This document shows positions 26,362 to 38,000 of a stretch of DNA of 64,000 bases, in pieces (the first letter of the stretch is position 1; each line of letters begins with the position of its first letter). Below the pieces are notes generated by a model that saw only the letters and a program-made list of their open reading frames with translations, ran no database searches and had not been told where the DNA came from. Location: contig OX419761.1 of the NCBI GenBank assembly GCA_948567375.1, positions 8,160,243 through 8,224,242 of the forward strand, read 5' to 3'. Made by a program: the position numbers and the translations under genes. Source of the DNA: Lunularia cruciata. Lineage: Eukaryota; Streptophyta; Marchantiopsida; Lunulariales; Lunulariaceae.

Positions 26362-27824
26362 ATGGGAATCTCTGTGATAGTGACCATTCCATCGACTATA
26401 CTTCTGGGTTCGTTCCTCGGATTGAGGCACAATGCATCACCGTTCGTTTTATTTCCCATGTTGCAAGCTTCTCTGGTTGGGTTTACGGCCGCAATAGCAT
26501 CTTCTCCGTTTGTAAATAAGCCCTTCTTGTTCGGAAAGACTGCCCTAGGAGATTTCCCGTGGTGGTCTTATGCCCTGTTCCACCCTTATCTGTTCGGTCT
26601 CAGAACATATGTTCAATTTAGACGAATGAAAAGCCAAGAAGCGGTCTACAACCAAGTCAGCCCAGGCTTGTTTGTGGGTGGTTGGCCATCTAGACTAGAT
26701 GACTTGCCACCAGGCAGCCCAGCTATGGTGGATGTTACATGCGAGTTGCCGAGACCAGCACACTCTGATCCTGGTCAATATCTCAACATTCCCACTTGGG
26801 ATACAAGGGGACCACGTCCTGAAGACATTGAAAGGGCAGTTCGATGGGCAGTCAAGAAACGTGAGCAAGAGCGTCCAGTCTACATTCATTGTGCGTTTGG
26901 TGAGTGATCCTTTGCTTGGCCGGAGTTTGCCTCGTTGATCTAAGTGTCATTAATCACTAGAATGCATGCATGGTTCTCTCCAGGTTCCATCCACTTGGTT
27001 GGATATGGCGTTGCTCTGATAGCTTATCCAGATCTTGTTATCTACCATCAACCTTGATAAGTCCGACTGGATAGATCGAAGTCTTCCGTTTATGAGCTAT
27101 TCAGATTGTATTTGGATTCCTGTAACAACTTGAACGAAGCGTAGAAACTATATGCTGCAAGTGGCGTCCTCTTCAAGCATAGTGGGTTTTTGAGCTCCTT
27201 GACCACCGGCGATGAAGACTCAAGAGTAATATATGTTGCCAAATGTACGTCAGGATAAGCCAACCAAGTACTGGAGACGATTCATCCGACAAGAAGTCTT
27301 TGTAATTTCTAATTGAGCTTTTCGTATTGAGCTTTCACGACAAAGGACATAATGAAAATAACAGACACTCAGACTTTGTTCATGGGAGAGTATTAAAGTT
27401 AGAGAGTGGATTGTGCAGTCGATGGGGACATTCGTCAAAAGGATCTTGGAGATTTTAGATGGCTTTATGGACATATTCTGCTATAATTACTACCATTACC
27501 CTTTTGAACGCTACGGTCGCTCAACTCTGTCATTGCTGCACATTCATCATGAACAACCTCTAGTTGAAACCTCCCACCTTACGCTTCACGACGTGCGTAG
27601 TATGTATTTCAAATTGATGGTCTCTGAGGGTGGCAAACTTTGCAGGACATGGGCGCAGCGTAACTGTAATGTGTGCTTTGATGGTAGCCTTGGGTTTGAC
27701 GGACTCATGGAACAAAGCTGAGAAGATGATTCAACGCCATAGACCTCGAGCTCGCCTGAACAAGGCACAACGAGAGAGCTTACAACAATGGAGTAAGTTT
27801 CGACGCACCAGTTCCGTTCATTAA
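26362..27824 (+). CDS. Membrane-anchored dual-specificity protein phosphatase-like protein, two exons
   Basis: Exon 1 is 26,362-26,899 and exon 2 is 27,646-27,824. A 746-bp GT...AG intron (GTGAGTG to TTTGCAG) falls inside the catalytic loop. Together they encode 238 residues. The ATG at 26,362 (MGISVIV) is preferred over the in-frame ATG at 26,308 because it gives the compact family-like N terminus. Two hydrophobic segments (about residues 3-21 and 27-49) predict a membrane hairpin. A GLFVGGWPSRLDDLPPG stretch follows, typical of plant dual-specificity phosphatases. The likely general-acid loop is PTWDTRGP, and the P-loop is HCAFGHGRS, which fits HC-x5-R with the Cys nucleophile and Arg intact. 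This implies phospho-monoester hydrolysis at a membrane. The substrate is unknown. Plant relatives are often labelled YnbD-like. The gene appears complete and is the best-supported host gene here. Confidence 0.9.
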
Positions 27825-28548
27825 ATGTCAGCACCGTTATGAAGGGGGATAGTGATTTATTGGTGTTCAGTCGAAATTGAATATGTTGAAAGTCTGAACA
27901 AAAGAAGCACTTAGCGTTTTCTCGTTTCGGGCTTACTAAAGCAGCGAGCCTTTTATCTTTTGCATTTCCCTCACCTGCTTTGGGTGGATGTTCAACCTAT
28001 CTTCAGTCTATTTTAGTAGGAAGGCTTCAAAAGTTTCTAAATATTGTTCTAGTCTTCCACATAAAGTGAATTGCTTTGAACATTTAAATGGCTAATATTG
28101 CATTATCGTCCCGTTAGTGGGTTGGATAATGGCTCGAAAGTTGGCACAGGTTTTGTATCATATGCTGTCATTATTTTCTACTTTCCAAAGCCAGAGCATA
28201 CGTTGTCCTAAGTCTTTATTCTGTGGGTCCTTGGCTGCCAGATTCCCATTTCGGAACTGAAGAAGGATAAGATCCAAATCCTTTTGTTCACTAAAGCTTC
28301 ATAATTTACATCACATTTCCAGGCGATTGTATTGCGGAGTGCAACATTGACTGACAGTTGTATTCTATTCTATGCTGATAAGTATAATGAAAGCAGCCAA
28401 AACGTAATCAAGAGAATGGTGCTCCTCTATGTGGAATGAGCCACCAACGTCCTTGCATTAAGGCGTGAATCAGAATTATTACGAGTATGTTTGCGGTTTT
28501 ATCGTCTTGATACACAAACAACTACTGGTACGCATTTAGCCCAGTGCA
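27825..28548. other. 3' flank of the phosphatase gene
   Basis: It holds the 3' UTR and downstream intergenic DNA. I see no further ORF or repeat. An AATGAAA-type motif near 28,387 could serve in polyadenylation, but this is weak. Confidence 0.35.
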
Positions 28549-28741
28549 ATCAATCAAGGGGATTGTTAAATCGGCCCCCTCGTTTGTTGAAACGATCCAT
28601 CCCCGTACATTCTGATGACGTGGCCCAGGAATTAACGCTGTGGGATTGGTTTACTCGTTGACAGCCAATGGTGAGTACGGAATAGGGAAATGGATCGTTT
28701 CACAAAGAGAGGAGATCGATTCAAAAATCCCCTTTAATTGA
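28549..28741. mobile_element. MITE-like element with about 46-bp terminal inverted repeats
   Basis: The left arm starts AGGGGATTGTTAAATCG at 28,557 and includes GAAACGATCCAT. The right arm, read on the minus strand from 28,733, starts AGGGGATTTTTGAATCG and includes the same GAAACGATCCAT at the same spacing. About four in five bases match over 46 positions with no gap. The outer TCAAT bases also match, so the true ends may be 28,549 and 28,741. The target duplication is unclear. The core is about 80 bp and includes a GACGTGG motif. There is no coding capacity, as expected of a non-autonomous DNA transposon. The superfamily is not settled. Confidence 0.7.
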
Positions 28742-30530
28742 AACTCAAGAATTACCATTACTAGTGGATATTTTACCCTGTCGCTTTCACACTTGAGGTT
28801 GCAGGACCAGAATCATATGGGGGCCATGGGAACGTCACCAATGCGTATCCACCTTTATTCCGTCGAGTTAGACGAAACTCTGTCACCAACCAGAACAGCA
28901 TGCCTGATCGTCTTTCTCACAAAAGGAAGAGTTCAGTTTAAACCTATGAACTGTCTATGAATTCACGCTCTTACTCAGGAGAAAGTTCTGTTTCTGGACA
29001 TGGCTCCATGTATTGTAAGAGTAGCAATAATACAGCGCAGTGGCTCTCGAAATCAAATAAGATGTGGAGATCCCTGGGCATGGATAAATCCTATGAGCTG
29101 TTTTAACGAAAACGCCTATCATCGCGCGGAGTTGTTCAATGATAATAGAATGTACCAAAATGTCATCTAGGAACCTAAATAGCACCACAGTGTTACAATG
29201 TGACTTCACCACATTATGTCCCTGATAAAGGTCCACAGAAGCATCACCGTCCGCTCAATGACTTGGGTATATTTCGTTAGCTCAATTAGGAACTTCAGTT
29301 ACTGTAAGAGTACGAGTAGGAGAGTTCTAAATATCGAGGGATCACTATGAATTCACTGAAGACAGCGTTGCTATTGAGTCAGTTCAGAATAGTTCCATTT
29401 TTAACAAGAAGAAGTTAGGCTCATCTAATGGACCCCGGGATTTTAGCTTCGGCGGACCCTGGATGAAGAAGAATCATAGGATACTCGGTCTTTGTTTTCT
29501 CCAACTGGCTTCTATGCTGTTTACTGCGGCTAGCCTAAGCATGCAATGCTCGTGGTCCTTGCATTAATTTTTCTATCTCCTTAGTTGTTCTGCAAGCCGG
29601 CTCTTGGGTGTTTGAGGACTATCCGCCAAATTTTCATGGACAAAATTTTCAATTTCATGACTTCTGGGCCAGGAGATCCCTAATCCGAAACTCCATGATA
29701 CACCTTCCGCCGAGTTTCACGGAGTTTTATGTATACTTAAAAATTACACGCTGATAGTTTACATTTAGAAATATGCATATAATAGGTGGATATATTCACA
29801 ACCCAAACGTTTATGGAAATCGTGTAGACTGGATATTCAATTTCATGATAGTTTGCAAAATTAGAACGAACATGTCAACGTACTATTAAAGTTTGTACAT
29901 CAGTAAAATTTGGTGGATATAATCGGATAGATACTACAGATGTAGCCCGTCCCACAGGATACATTCCACTGGTAACTATATTCTGCAGAGCGGGTACATT
30001 CCAGATCCCACTTTATGAGTATATTCCAATCCCTTAAATTCACAGACCATCCAGAATGGACATACTTGATAATTCATTGACGTTCGGGCATGAAATTCAT
30101 TGATCTTCGGAACATGTCATGACAGGTGCAACTCTCTCGAGTGTATTCAAAGCTTCTATCGACTCTCGTGAAATAGATCTCCAAAGAATTTGTTGAGAAT
30201 TGAGAATCTTTGCTCCAATTGAGAATATTCATTTTCTTTCAGCTTCGGAGCGATGTATAAGGTAGTTTTGTATGTTTATCATAAATTGTCCAAGACTTTA
30301 CCATACTAGATAAAAGGAATATCACGATCATTTTATTAATTTATAAGTTATTTTAAATAAGATGTATCAAAGAACACTAGCTAGTGCACTCCATAAAAAA
30401 ATCACACTAAATGAGGTTTCTTGGTATATTCTAGTGGTATGTACACAATTTGTGTGACGTAGCTTTGATAAGATCAGATCAGATAAGAAAGATACTTATA
30501 AGATAATTTTCTCATCTAATACTATCTGTA
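28742..30530. other. Low-repeat intergenic DNA
   Basis: I find no gene, RNA gene or repeat here. The longest open frame (28,955-29,236, minus, 93 codons) has no recognisable domain, and I treat it as chance. Confidence 0.4.
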
Positions 30531-30535
30531 CTTCG

Positions 30536-30625
30536 TCCCATTTTACCTCTTAGCTTTTATCCTTGTATGATTTGATGTGGTCTTTCCACCCTTCTCATTA
30601 TCCTATACTTCTTTAGTCTTTTCTT
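30536..30625 (+). repeat. LINE 3'-tail fragment (5'-truncated copy)
   Basis: This segment (TTTTACCTCTTAGC..., CCTTGTATGATTTGATG, TGGTCTTTCCACCC) matches the 3' untranslated region of LINE-2 at 54,118-54,220 and the two minus-strand tails at 42,344-42,550. It has no coding part, as expected of a 5'-truncated LINE insertion or a SINE sharing the LINE tail. Confidence 0.5.
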
Positions 30626-30789
30626 TTCGACAATCGCTCTTCATGTACTTGCACAAGCCATATTACTTGGCCAGATCGAGGTTGTTTAGTGGGGACCCAG
30701 CCAAGCCAAGCCAACCTGCCATCCCGTATAGATTTGAATATGAATTCGTACTATTCCAAGACTCTTGCTCTTGGCTCTCTGATCTTTGG

Positions 30790-31450
30790 CCCTATTGACG
30801 CTTGGAGCCACAATCAGCTGGAGATGGTCATGGTTAACAAAGCAATTTAGAATAATCAACTTGGGGACGGCGATGGCAGAATGAAGTAAGGGAGAGTAAT
30901 TAGTTGAAGACGGCGATAGTGGAATGAAGCAAGAGAGTGTAATCAGATGTGTAATCAGCGTTTGCATTCCAAGCAAGCTAGAGCAATCAACTGGTTATGT
31001 CGATGGCGGAAGAAAGTAAAGCTGAAATAATCAGCTAGAGATATCAGTTGGAGATCACTTATCTTAGGGCAAACTTGTCAGTTCACCTACACAGATCACT
31101 TTTGGCAAATGCTACACTCAGCTGGAGAGGGCAGAAGGGAATAGTTAGTTACAATGGCGATCATGTATGGAACCAGTTGGAATAATCAGCCAAAGATGAC
31201 GGAAGAGAGCAAGCGAGTGTAATCAGTTGCAGGTGGCAAAGGTGAACGGAAGCAAGAGAGTGTAATAAGTTGAGTAATCAACCTTTGTACAATGCATTCC
31301 AAGCAAACTAGAGTAATCAATTGAAGATGACATCCACTCAAGGAAGTAAGCTAGAATGATTAGTTGGAGACGGCAATGGCGGAAAGAAGCAAGCTGGAGC
31401 AATTAGTTGGGAATGGCGAGGCAAGAAAGCAAGGGAGTTCCTTAGTTGAA
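30790..31450. repeat. Degenerate minisatellite, about 45-bp unit
   Basis: Imperfect units built on AATCAGTTGGAGA, GGCGATGGCGGAA and GAAAGCAAGAGAGTGT recur more than ten times. A larger unit including TGCATTCCAAGCAA and CTAGAG near 30,961 recurs near 31,294, about 330 bp on, so the array has a second-order period. The units are too diverged to be a young satellite. Confidence 0.6.
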
Positions 31451-32999
31451 ATACAAGATTAGTAAAACTATTATCTTGATTGACTACATCTCTTTTCTCT
31501 ACTCTCAGTCCTTGATATAGTGTAGGACTGTACTATACAAGGCCATGCACATCCCTCAAGTGATACTTCTGCATGTTATAGGATTGATAGTTGTGGGTTT
31601 TCTCCTAACTCTACGCAGGAGGTTTTTGTCTAGGGACTTCATTAAAGGAGATTCTTCCATAGCATACTACAATTAGCATATCTTCTCTTAGCATATCCAA
31701 CTAAAGGTTCAATTACACGGATGTTTTCTATCAAAGCATTCATCAACATATGAAACAAGTTGCGAATCCACTATTATAAACCAATTGATGGATTTAAAAG
31801 ATCTACCTGGATTCCAAAGCATATATTGGACACCAAAGTGATGTGAATTGTTTGATTAGATGTAAGATTCTTTAGAAAAACAATAAAAAGACATTGTTAT
31901 AGAGCACTTATTTTTGCTCAGACTACAAAACAACTAAAAGTTCAATTTTAGATTGAAGTTGAGATAGAGATCATGGTCATATACTAGATGGAGTTAGTGA
32001 TTGGAATGACTTTATGACAATTGGAGCAAAGATTGGTGTTGTTATTGAAGATCGGATTAAGGGTGTGATTGGAATTAAAATTAGGGTTGTGTTTGGAGGT
32101 TAGATGATGGTACAACCATGCAAAGAGAATGGGATTAAGTTTTCCATTAAAGAGGTTGATTTCCATTGGTTGAACTATATCTCTTTTTGGTCATTCTAAT
32201 ATTTTTTTATCCTTGTTTTTTCAGTGTTTTCATTTCTCATTTTTTTGATTTTGATTTTGGTTTTAATATTTTTATCATTAAGACCAGATTCTTCCACAAA
32301 CACTTGCATACCAACACATCCAGATATTGTTCTCCGTCATTGACTCAATGACTCAAAAAGCACACATGGACAGACTAAGTCATACTTGTCAACACTTGTC
32401 TGCCTCAAAAAGCACACATGGATAGACTACACAGTTCAATACAAGTTCCTTATTTTTTAGCAAACTCCATAATAGGTGGTTTGTAGGAAATAAGAGATAT
32501 GGAGTTTGCATCAGTACATTGTAAAGCATTAATTGTAATTGAGGGTTAATAAAGGATTGCATAATTTGAATCTGAACACTAAACTTTCACGAAGGAATCC
32601 ACGAGTGGAGCTCTCTATTTCTTTGCTTGAGTTCTCCATTTCTCTCTATCCTTGAGCTCTCCATTTCTTGATGTCAATTTCTCTTTCACATTTTTGTAAC
32701 TGATTTCTCCATGGAGGAGAAGATAGTGTTGCTCAAAGTGGAGTAAGCTCTTCTCTTCTCTTCTCAAGAGTACATAGTGGAGTATGCAGATGCCATTCTA
32801 ATTTGCCCTTGAGCACCTCATCAAGCACAGGAACATTATACCAGCTTGCAAATTAAGCATGGGAGCAAATTTCATAGGTATCAAATTTCATGAGTACAAA
32901 GTAGAGATTTGACTATTTTTTAGTAGAACATGCTATGGGGAAGTATGCAGCAAGAACTCATAAGAAACATAAGAAAATATATACAATGGAGTATCCAAA
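31451..32999. other. Unassigned AT-rich DNA with one short direct repeat
   Basis: The only structure I can support is a two-copy direct repeat containing CTCAAAAAGCACACATGGA at about 32,352 and 32,404, spaced 52 bp. No coding frame is recognised. The stretch after 32,450 could be the end of an old element but has no diagnostic motif. Confidence 0.35.
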
Positions 33000-35030
33000 T
33001 AGATTTTGATATGGATGATGATGAATGTTTTCTCTACAATGGAAATGAAGAGGGAAGTTATGATATGCTAGAACTATTGCTTATGTGATGGGAGTATCCA
33101 TATTCCCATAGATACTTAGAACCAAGAGTTACATATCCTTGTAGTAAGGAATTTGTAATTAAATATTTTAGAGGCCTAGATGTTATCCTCATAGTAAGGA
33201 ATTTGTGACTAAAGATTTCACAAGCCTAGATGTTAAGGCATTCCGACAACTAGAATTGGATTTTAAGTCTTTTTCTACATGAGTGGATCTTATAAAGGAT
33301 CATGCAGTATTTTAGAAGAACTATAGGCATGAGCAAACATTTGTATGGATCCAAATAGCTTTGGCTCTTGATAGATATGGGCATCACGGTAATGGGGCCT
33401 ATGTTGCAAGAGGGTTAAATATTTAGGGCTTTCATGCTATTTCAACCGTTACTTTTACCAAAAAATTCATGACTGCTATATTAAGCATTATGTGGAGTCA
33501 ACTTGCCTGGCTAGAGCAAGATGAGAGAAAGAGAATATCTATGGTTTTTGCACAAAAAGTTTCCCTGGTTGTGTAGGTTGGGTAGCAAGAACAATTTTTC
33601 TTCTTGGAGCTTAACCTATTATGGGTGGAGAAATATATTTCAATAGGGAGGTCTTTTATTCAATAAATGAGCAAGTGATTTGTGATCATAAAAGAAAAAT
33701 TATTCATTTTACATGAGGTAAATAAGTGTATAGATGTTTCAATATACAATTCCACTTTTTAATTTAAGTTGTGAGCAATGGATGTTCAAAATGGATAAAA
33801 AAATTCTTTTTAATTCAATTTGTGAGCATTAGATTGAGAATTTAATGTTGGCATTCTTTTAATTTGCAAAATGCCAAGGTGATGCCACAACAAGATGTAA
33901 TACCATTAGCTAGAATTTTTAATTCAAGTTGTGAGCAATGGATGTTCAAAATGGATACAATTTTGCTTTTTAATTCAATTTATGAGCATTGGATTGAGAA
34001 TTTAATGTTGGCATTCATTTAATTTGCAGAAATGCTTTAGGTGATGCCACAACACGATGTAATACCATTAGCTAGACAAATTAACTACAAGTTAAAATTG
34101 GCCTGGTAATATCTTTAATGATATTATACATGATGGTCTAAGAAGATCAGATAGAAGAATCATCAAAAGAGAACTTTCATTAATAGTGTAGAAGTCTAAA
34201 ATACACCAAAAACTTCAAAGCTAATTTTAGAGGCCTAAATGAAGGAATTAAGCTTCAAAAATGGACTGTTACCTTCTGTTAAGGGGGAGAAAAGACATTT
34301 CTTTTTTCCCTCTTGTTTTTATTGTTGAGACCTTTGCAGCAATACCTCATCCATGTTGTTCTAAGCTTCCTACAAGAATATTCACAAAAGATTCTCTTTG
34401 GTCAACCTTTTTTGACCAATCAAACAAGACTAGGATCAACATGTCACCACACCTGCATCTGATCTAAGGGTGTAGCTTGCTAACATGTCATAAATCCATG
34501 TATCTATTCTAAAGGGTGTAACTCACTTTGGAGGATCCTCTTTGTTATATAATAAAGACAAGGTGCTCCTTTGGTGTATCGGACTTTTATAAGAGTTCCA
34601 ATCTTGGGGGCTTCTTGGGCTATTACATATGACTTGTTTAAAAAAGTCACCATTGTGGAATAATTTGAGCAAAAGAGGAGGTTGCAACAATTTTGAGGCC
34701 AAAGAATATATTTAAGGTGAGTTTGGTTATGTCACAATGCATCATCTAGTCCTCGCCCTCAATCATGCTTGATTGGAGGACAAATAAGAGTTCAATAAAT
34801 ATTTGGCAAAGACTCGGGTGATAAATGAGCATTGTATAGGAATATTGAAAGGTAGATGGTATTCAATTTAGGAGTTGAGAGTGCAGCTTAAAGGAAAAAG
34901 TAGAAATGCATACATTAAAGTGTGTTAGTGTTTTTATTATCTTACACAACTTTTGTATAGATAGAACCGATGTTTGGGTAGAAGATGATGACGATTTTAT
35001 AGAGGAAACTCAAACTAGAAACAAAAATTT
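33000..35030 (+). pseudogene. PIF/Harbinger transposase fossil, split by about 0.95 kb of other sequence
   Basis: The N-terminal part is at about 33,008-33,720. It reads YSHRYLEPRVTYPCSKEFV, then KAFRQLELDFKSF, VDLIKDHAVF, then VWIQIALALDRYGHHGNGA and WLEQDERKRISM. These are hallmark stretches of the HARBI1-like DDE transposase of PIF/Harbinger DNA transposons. The C-terminal part is at about 34,693-34,930, with FNKYLAKTRVINEHCIGILK followed by GRW. The second and first parts are separated by 33,720-34,690, which holds a tandem repeat. A 50-bp internal duplication near 33,130-33,230 breaks the N-terminal part. In-frame stops occur in both parts (for example TAG within LKGRWYSI*ELRV), and the expected third catalytic region reads GEFGY rather than a GDSGY-like form. 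It is a dead copy. No terminal inverted repeats were located. Confidence 0.75.
33756..34077. repeat. Two-copy tandem repeat, about 160-bp unit
   Basis: Units at about 33,756-33,915 and 33,916-34,077 share GTGAGCAATGGATGTTCAAA (first at 33,771, again at 33,931), then GAGAATTTAATGTTGGCATT and TGATGCCACAAC. It lies inside the sequence that interrupts the Harbinger transposase. Confidence 0.8.
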
Positions 35031-38000
35031 CTAAGAATAGAGTGGAGCTTGGTAGAGAGCAAAGTAGGTAAATGGTGATGCAATAGTGCCTTACTTATCA
35101 ACAAGAGGAAGTAGAACAGGAATATGTTACTGGAATATGAATAAAAATTATCCTTTTAATTTTTTTATGTACTATATCATTGTATTTCATAGTATTTCAT
35201 GTATGTGTAACATATGCATAAGATGCCTTGGGTTGGCACTAGGCTAAACCTTGGGTCTGGTTGGCATTGGGAGGCTTTAGGATGACTTGCAAAGATGCTA
35301 GTTGGCGCCAATACTTGGCAACCATCACTTTTAGTGAGATAGGTGCCGGTTGACAATGTGTTGTGCCACATGGTGGCACTAGTTGATGATGGTTGTCATT
35401 GTCAATTTGTTGACTATTCAAATTTTTTTAAATGAAAAAGAGTATTTCAAAATTTCAAAACTTAGGTTCTTTGTTGGAGGAGAATAGGTTTTGATCTGAC
35501 TGAAAGGAATACATTTTTTTATAGAAGCATATTATATAAACTTCACCACTCATTATAGAAATTGTAAAGTGCATTTTGCAAGAGGAAAGTGAGGTTTAGA
35601 AGAGGGGAGGCAATTTACAAGAGAGTGCAATTTGCAAGAGGTATAGAATATTTTGTAGGAGAGAAGTGAGGAGGAGAGTGAATTCACAAGACTTTAGGCA
35701 GTTTGCAAGTAGGAAGAGAGTATATTGCAAGAGTGAGAAGGGTACTTTTCTGTGACCAGGGAAATTTTCCATGAGAGGATAGTTTGAAAGGATCATTTTG
35801 GGTATTGAGTTCAAAGGAAAGTGAGAGCAAAAACCATGGCAGAAATTTAGCTTATAAAATTATTTTTGTTAGTGAGGGTATGAAAAAATAAGTAATAAGG
35901 AGATTGACTCATTGGATTCCACACAATTGCACACTCAATGCCTTTCATCAAACGGTCTTGGATTGACAAAAACAAGGTTTCATCAATGGTTGCTACAATC
36001 AAGGAGGTGGATGCTGATATTCTTGGTTTGAAGATACCACTTGGTTTACATTACCATTGTTTAGAGGTAAGAGCATCTTTGCCTACTTTATTGTCTATTT
36101 TGTCTTCTTGCTATTTTCTTTGATTTTGTATAGTTTTTATATGCTATTTTCCTTTCTCAAACCTGCAATTGTCAATGCCAACCAGTGCCATCCCATGCCA
36201 TCTATATACCCCTTGCAAATCCCTAGTGTCTTGGTGTCACCCAATGCCAAACTGCTCTTAAGCCCTATACCTTACATTGGCGGGTGCCATCCAATGCCTT
36301 TTGACATCTTTTCCCTTTACCCTAATGTTGGCAAGTACCGCCCAACACCTTTTTCCTTTACCCTAACATTGGTAGGTGCCACCCAATGTCTTTTGGCACC
36401 TTTCCCATGTACCCCAATGTTGGCAAGGCATCACCCATCACCTTTGCCATGTACTCCAATGTCGGCCAACACCCTCTAGTGCACATGTACTAACATCTTG
36501 TTTGCTTGCTAGGTACTAGTGTGTATAGAGTTTATGTGGTCTTAGACCAAGAGTACTTTGATGGAAATTGTTAAGGGAGGCAATTTCAATTGAATTTAGA
36601 GGCAATTTGTGATGCACTTGAAATGCAAAGAGGGAGGACTCCAAGGAGAAGGATAGTGCCTTACACAACAATTTTGAATTGGTTCCCGTTGAGATATTGG
36701 GTTGCAAAGAGGTATTTAACAAGACAATGTGTGTATCCCGCATTTAGGGCTCTTTTCAGATGATGGGTGCCTTGTGGCACCAATGAGTTGCCCCAAGTTT
36801 GTACATTGGCTTTTGGTTCTCAACACCAAAAAAAAGTTGAGGAGGTTTGGTGGAGGGCTAAGATTGCAATGAATTAGCCCTTTGATCCATTACTATAGAG
36901 GTGTAGAGTTTGCAGGGGTAGTTGAGGCATCCTAAAGGGCACTACTTTATGGTCACCTTTCTTGGATAGATCCTCACTCACCTCTTTATGGAGAGAGAAT
37001 ACATTCTTGAGGAGGAGGTTTCCTACTTCCATGAGAGAGAGAGGAGGAGATTATACACAATGGAGAGGATGAGAACAATGAGTGACCAATCAATTTAGTT
37101 TTGGTGCATTTGGTATATTTTCTTTGTTGGAAACCATGCAAGGTACTTATTATATACAGCTTTACCAAATTTAATAAATTAAGTTGTAGTATATATACTT
37201 GGATTAATTAATGAACTTTAAGTTAGTCTGACTTGATGGATGAACATTTGATGGATGACTATATATTACCTATTGTTCACATGTGTTCAACTGATTTGTG
37301 TTGAGATACATGCATTACCCATAATGAGGTTAGGGAGTGACGGGTCTCCTAAAAGAGTTCCATGCACATCTTCATCCTTGGAAAGAGTGCCTTCCCCACC
37401 TTCTTCTCCCTCTTCATCCCTAGAGAGTGCCCCTTCCCCTCACTTCAAAGAGCCCCTTCATCCTCTCCTTCCCTTGGGAAGCCCTTTAACAGATTATAAT
37501 GAAAATACTAATATTGGTCCTCCTCAGGTTCAGTGGTGGGTTTTAAGGGATCTTGTTGCTCAACTACTTATGCTTTCACCATCTCGGTCCCCACCTCTAT
37601 CCTTATCCATGACATAGAGTATGTATTAGATGATGTGTCCAAGTGGTAAAGGAGCAAGAGAGAGATATTTTTGAGCATGAGAGTAGATTGGATAGCTTAG
37701 AGGAGCAAGACAGAATTGTCATAGAGAGAAAGAGACTCTTTTGGATTCTTATGGAAGAGGATTATTGTTGTGGCTATTACTTGTTTAGCCTCAATATGGC
37801 ATCATAATAGCTATGGTTATGGGATGTCGGAGAGCTTGACCATTAGGGATAGATAGTGCACTCACATGCAGTCTGGTCATGTAGGGTGGGTAGCTCATCC
37901 CGATGTTATCCTTTTTTCCTTTTTTTTTATAGTTTTGCTTGTTGTGCTTTGAGGTTATCTTGTCAATAGACCTTTTGCCAGCTGATGTTGAGCTTCTACT

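Noticed and set aside
28955-29236. A 93-codon minus-strand frame downstream of the phosphatase gene
   Set aside because: No recognisable domain, and its length is within chance for this much DNA.
30790-31450. A repeat array that might be a CRISPR
   Set aside because: Units are degenerate and have no unique spacers of even length, and the DNA is nuclear plant DNA.
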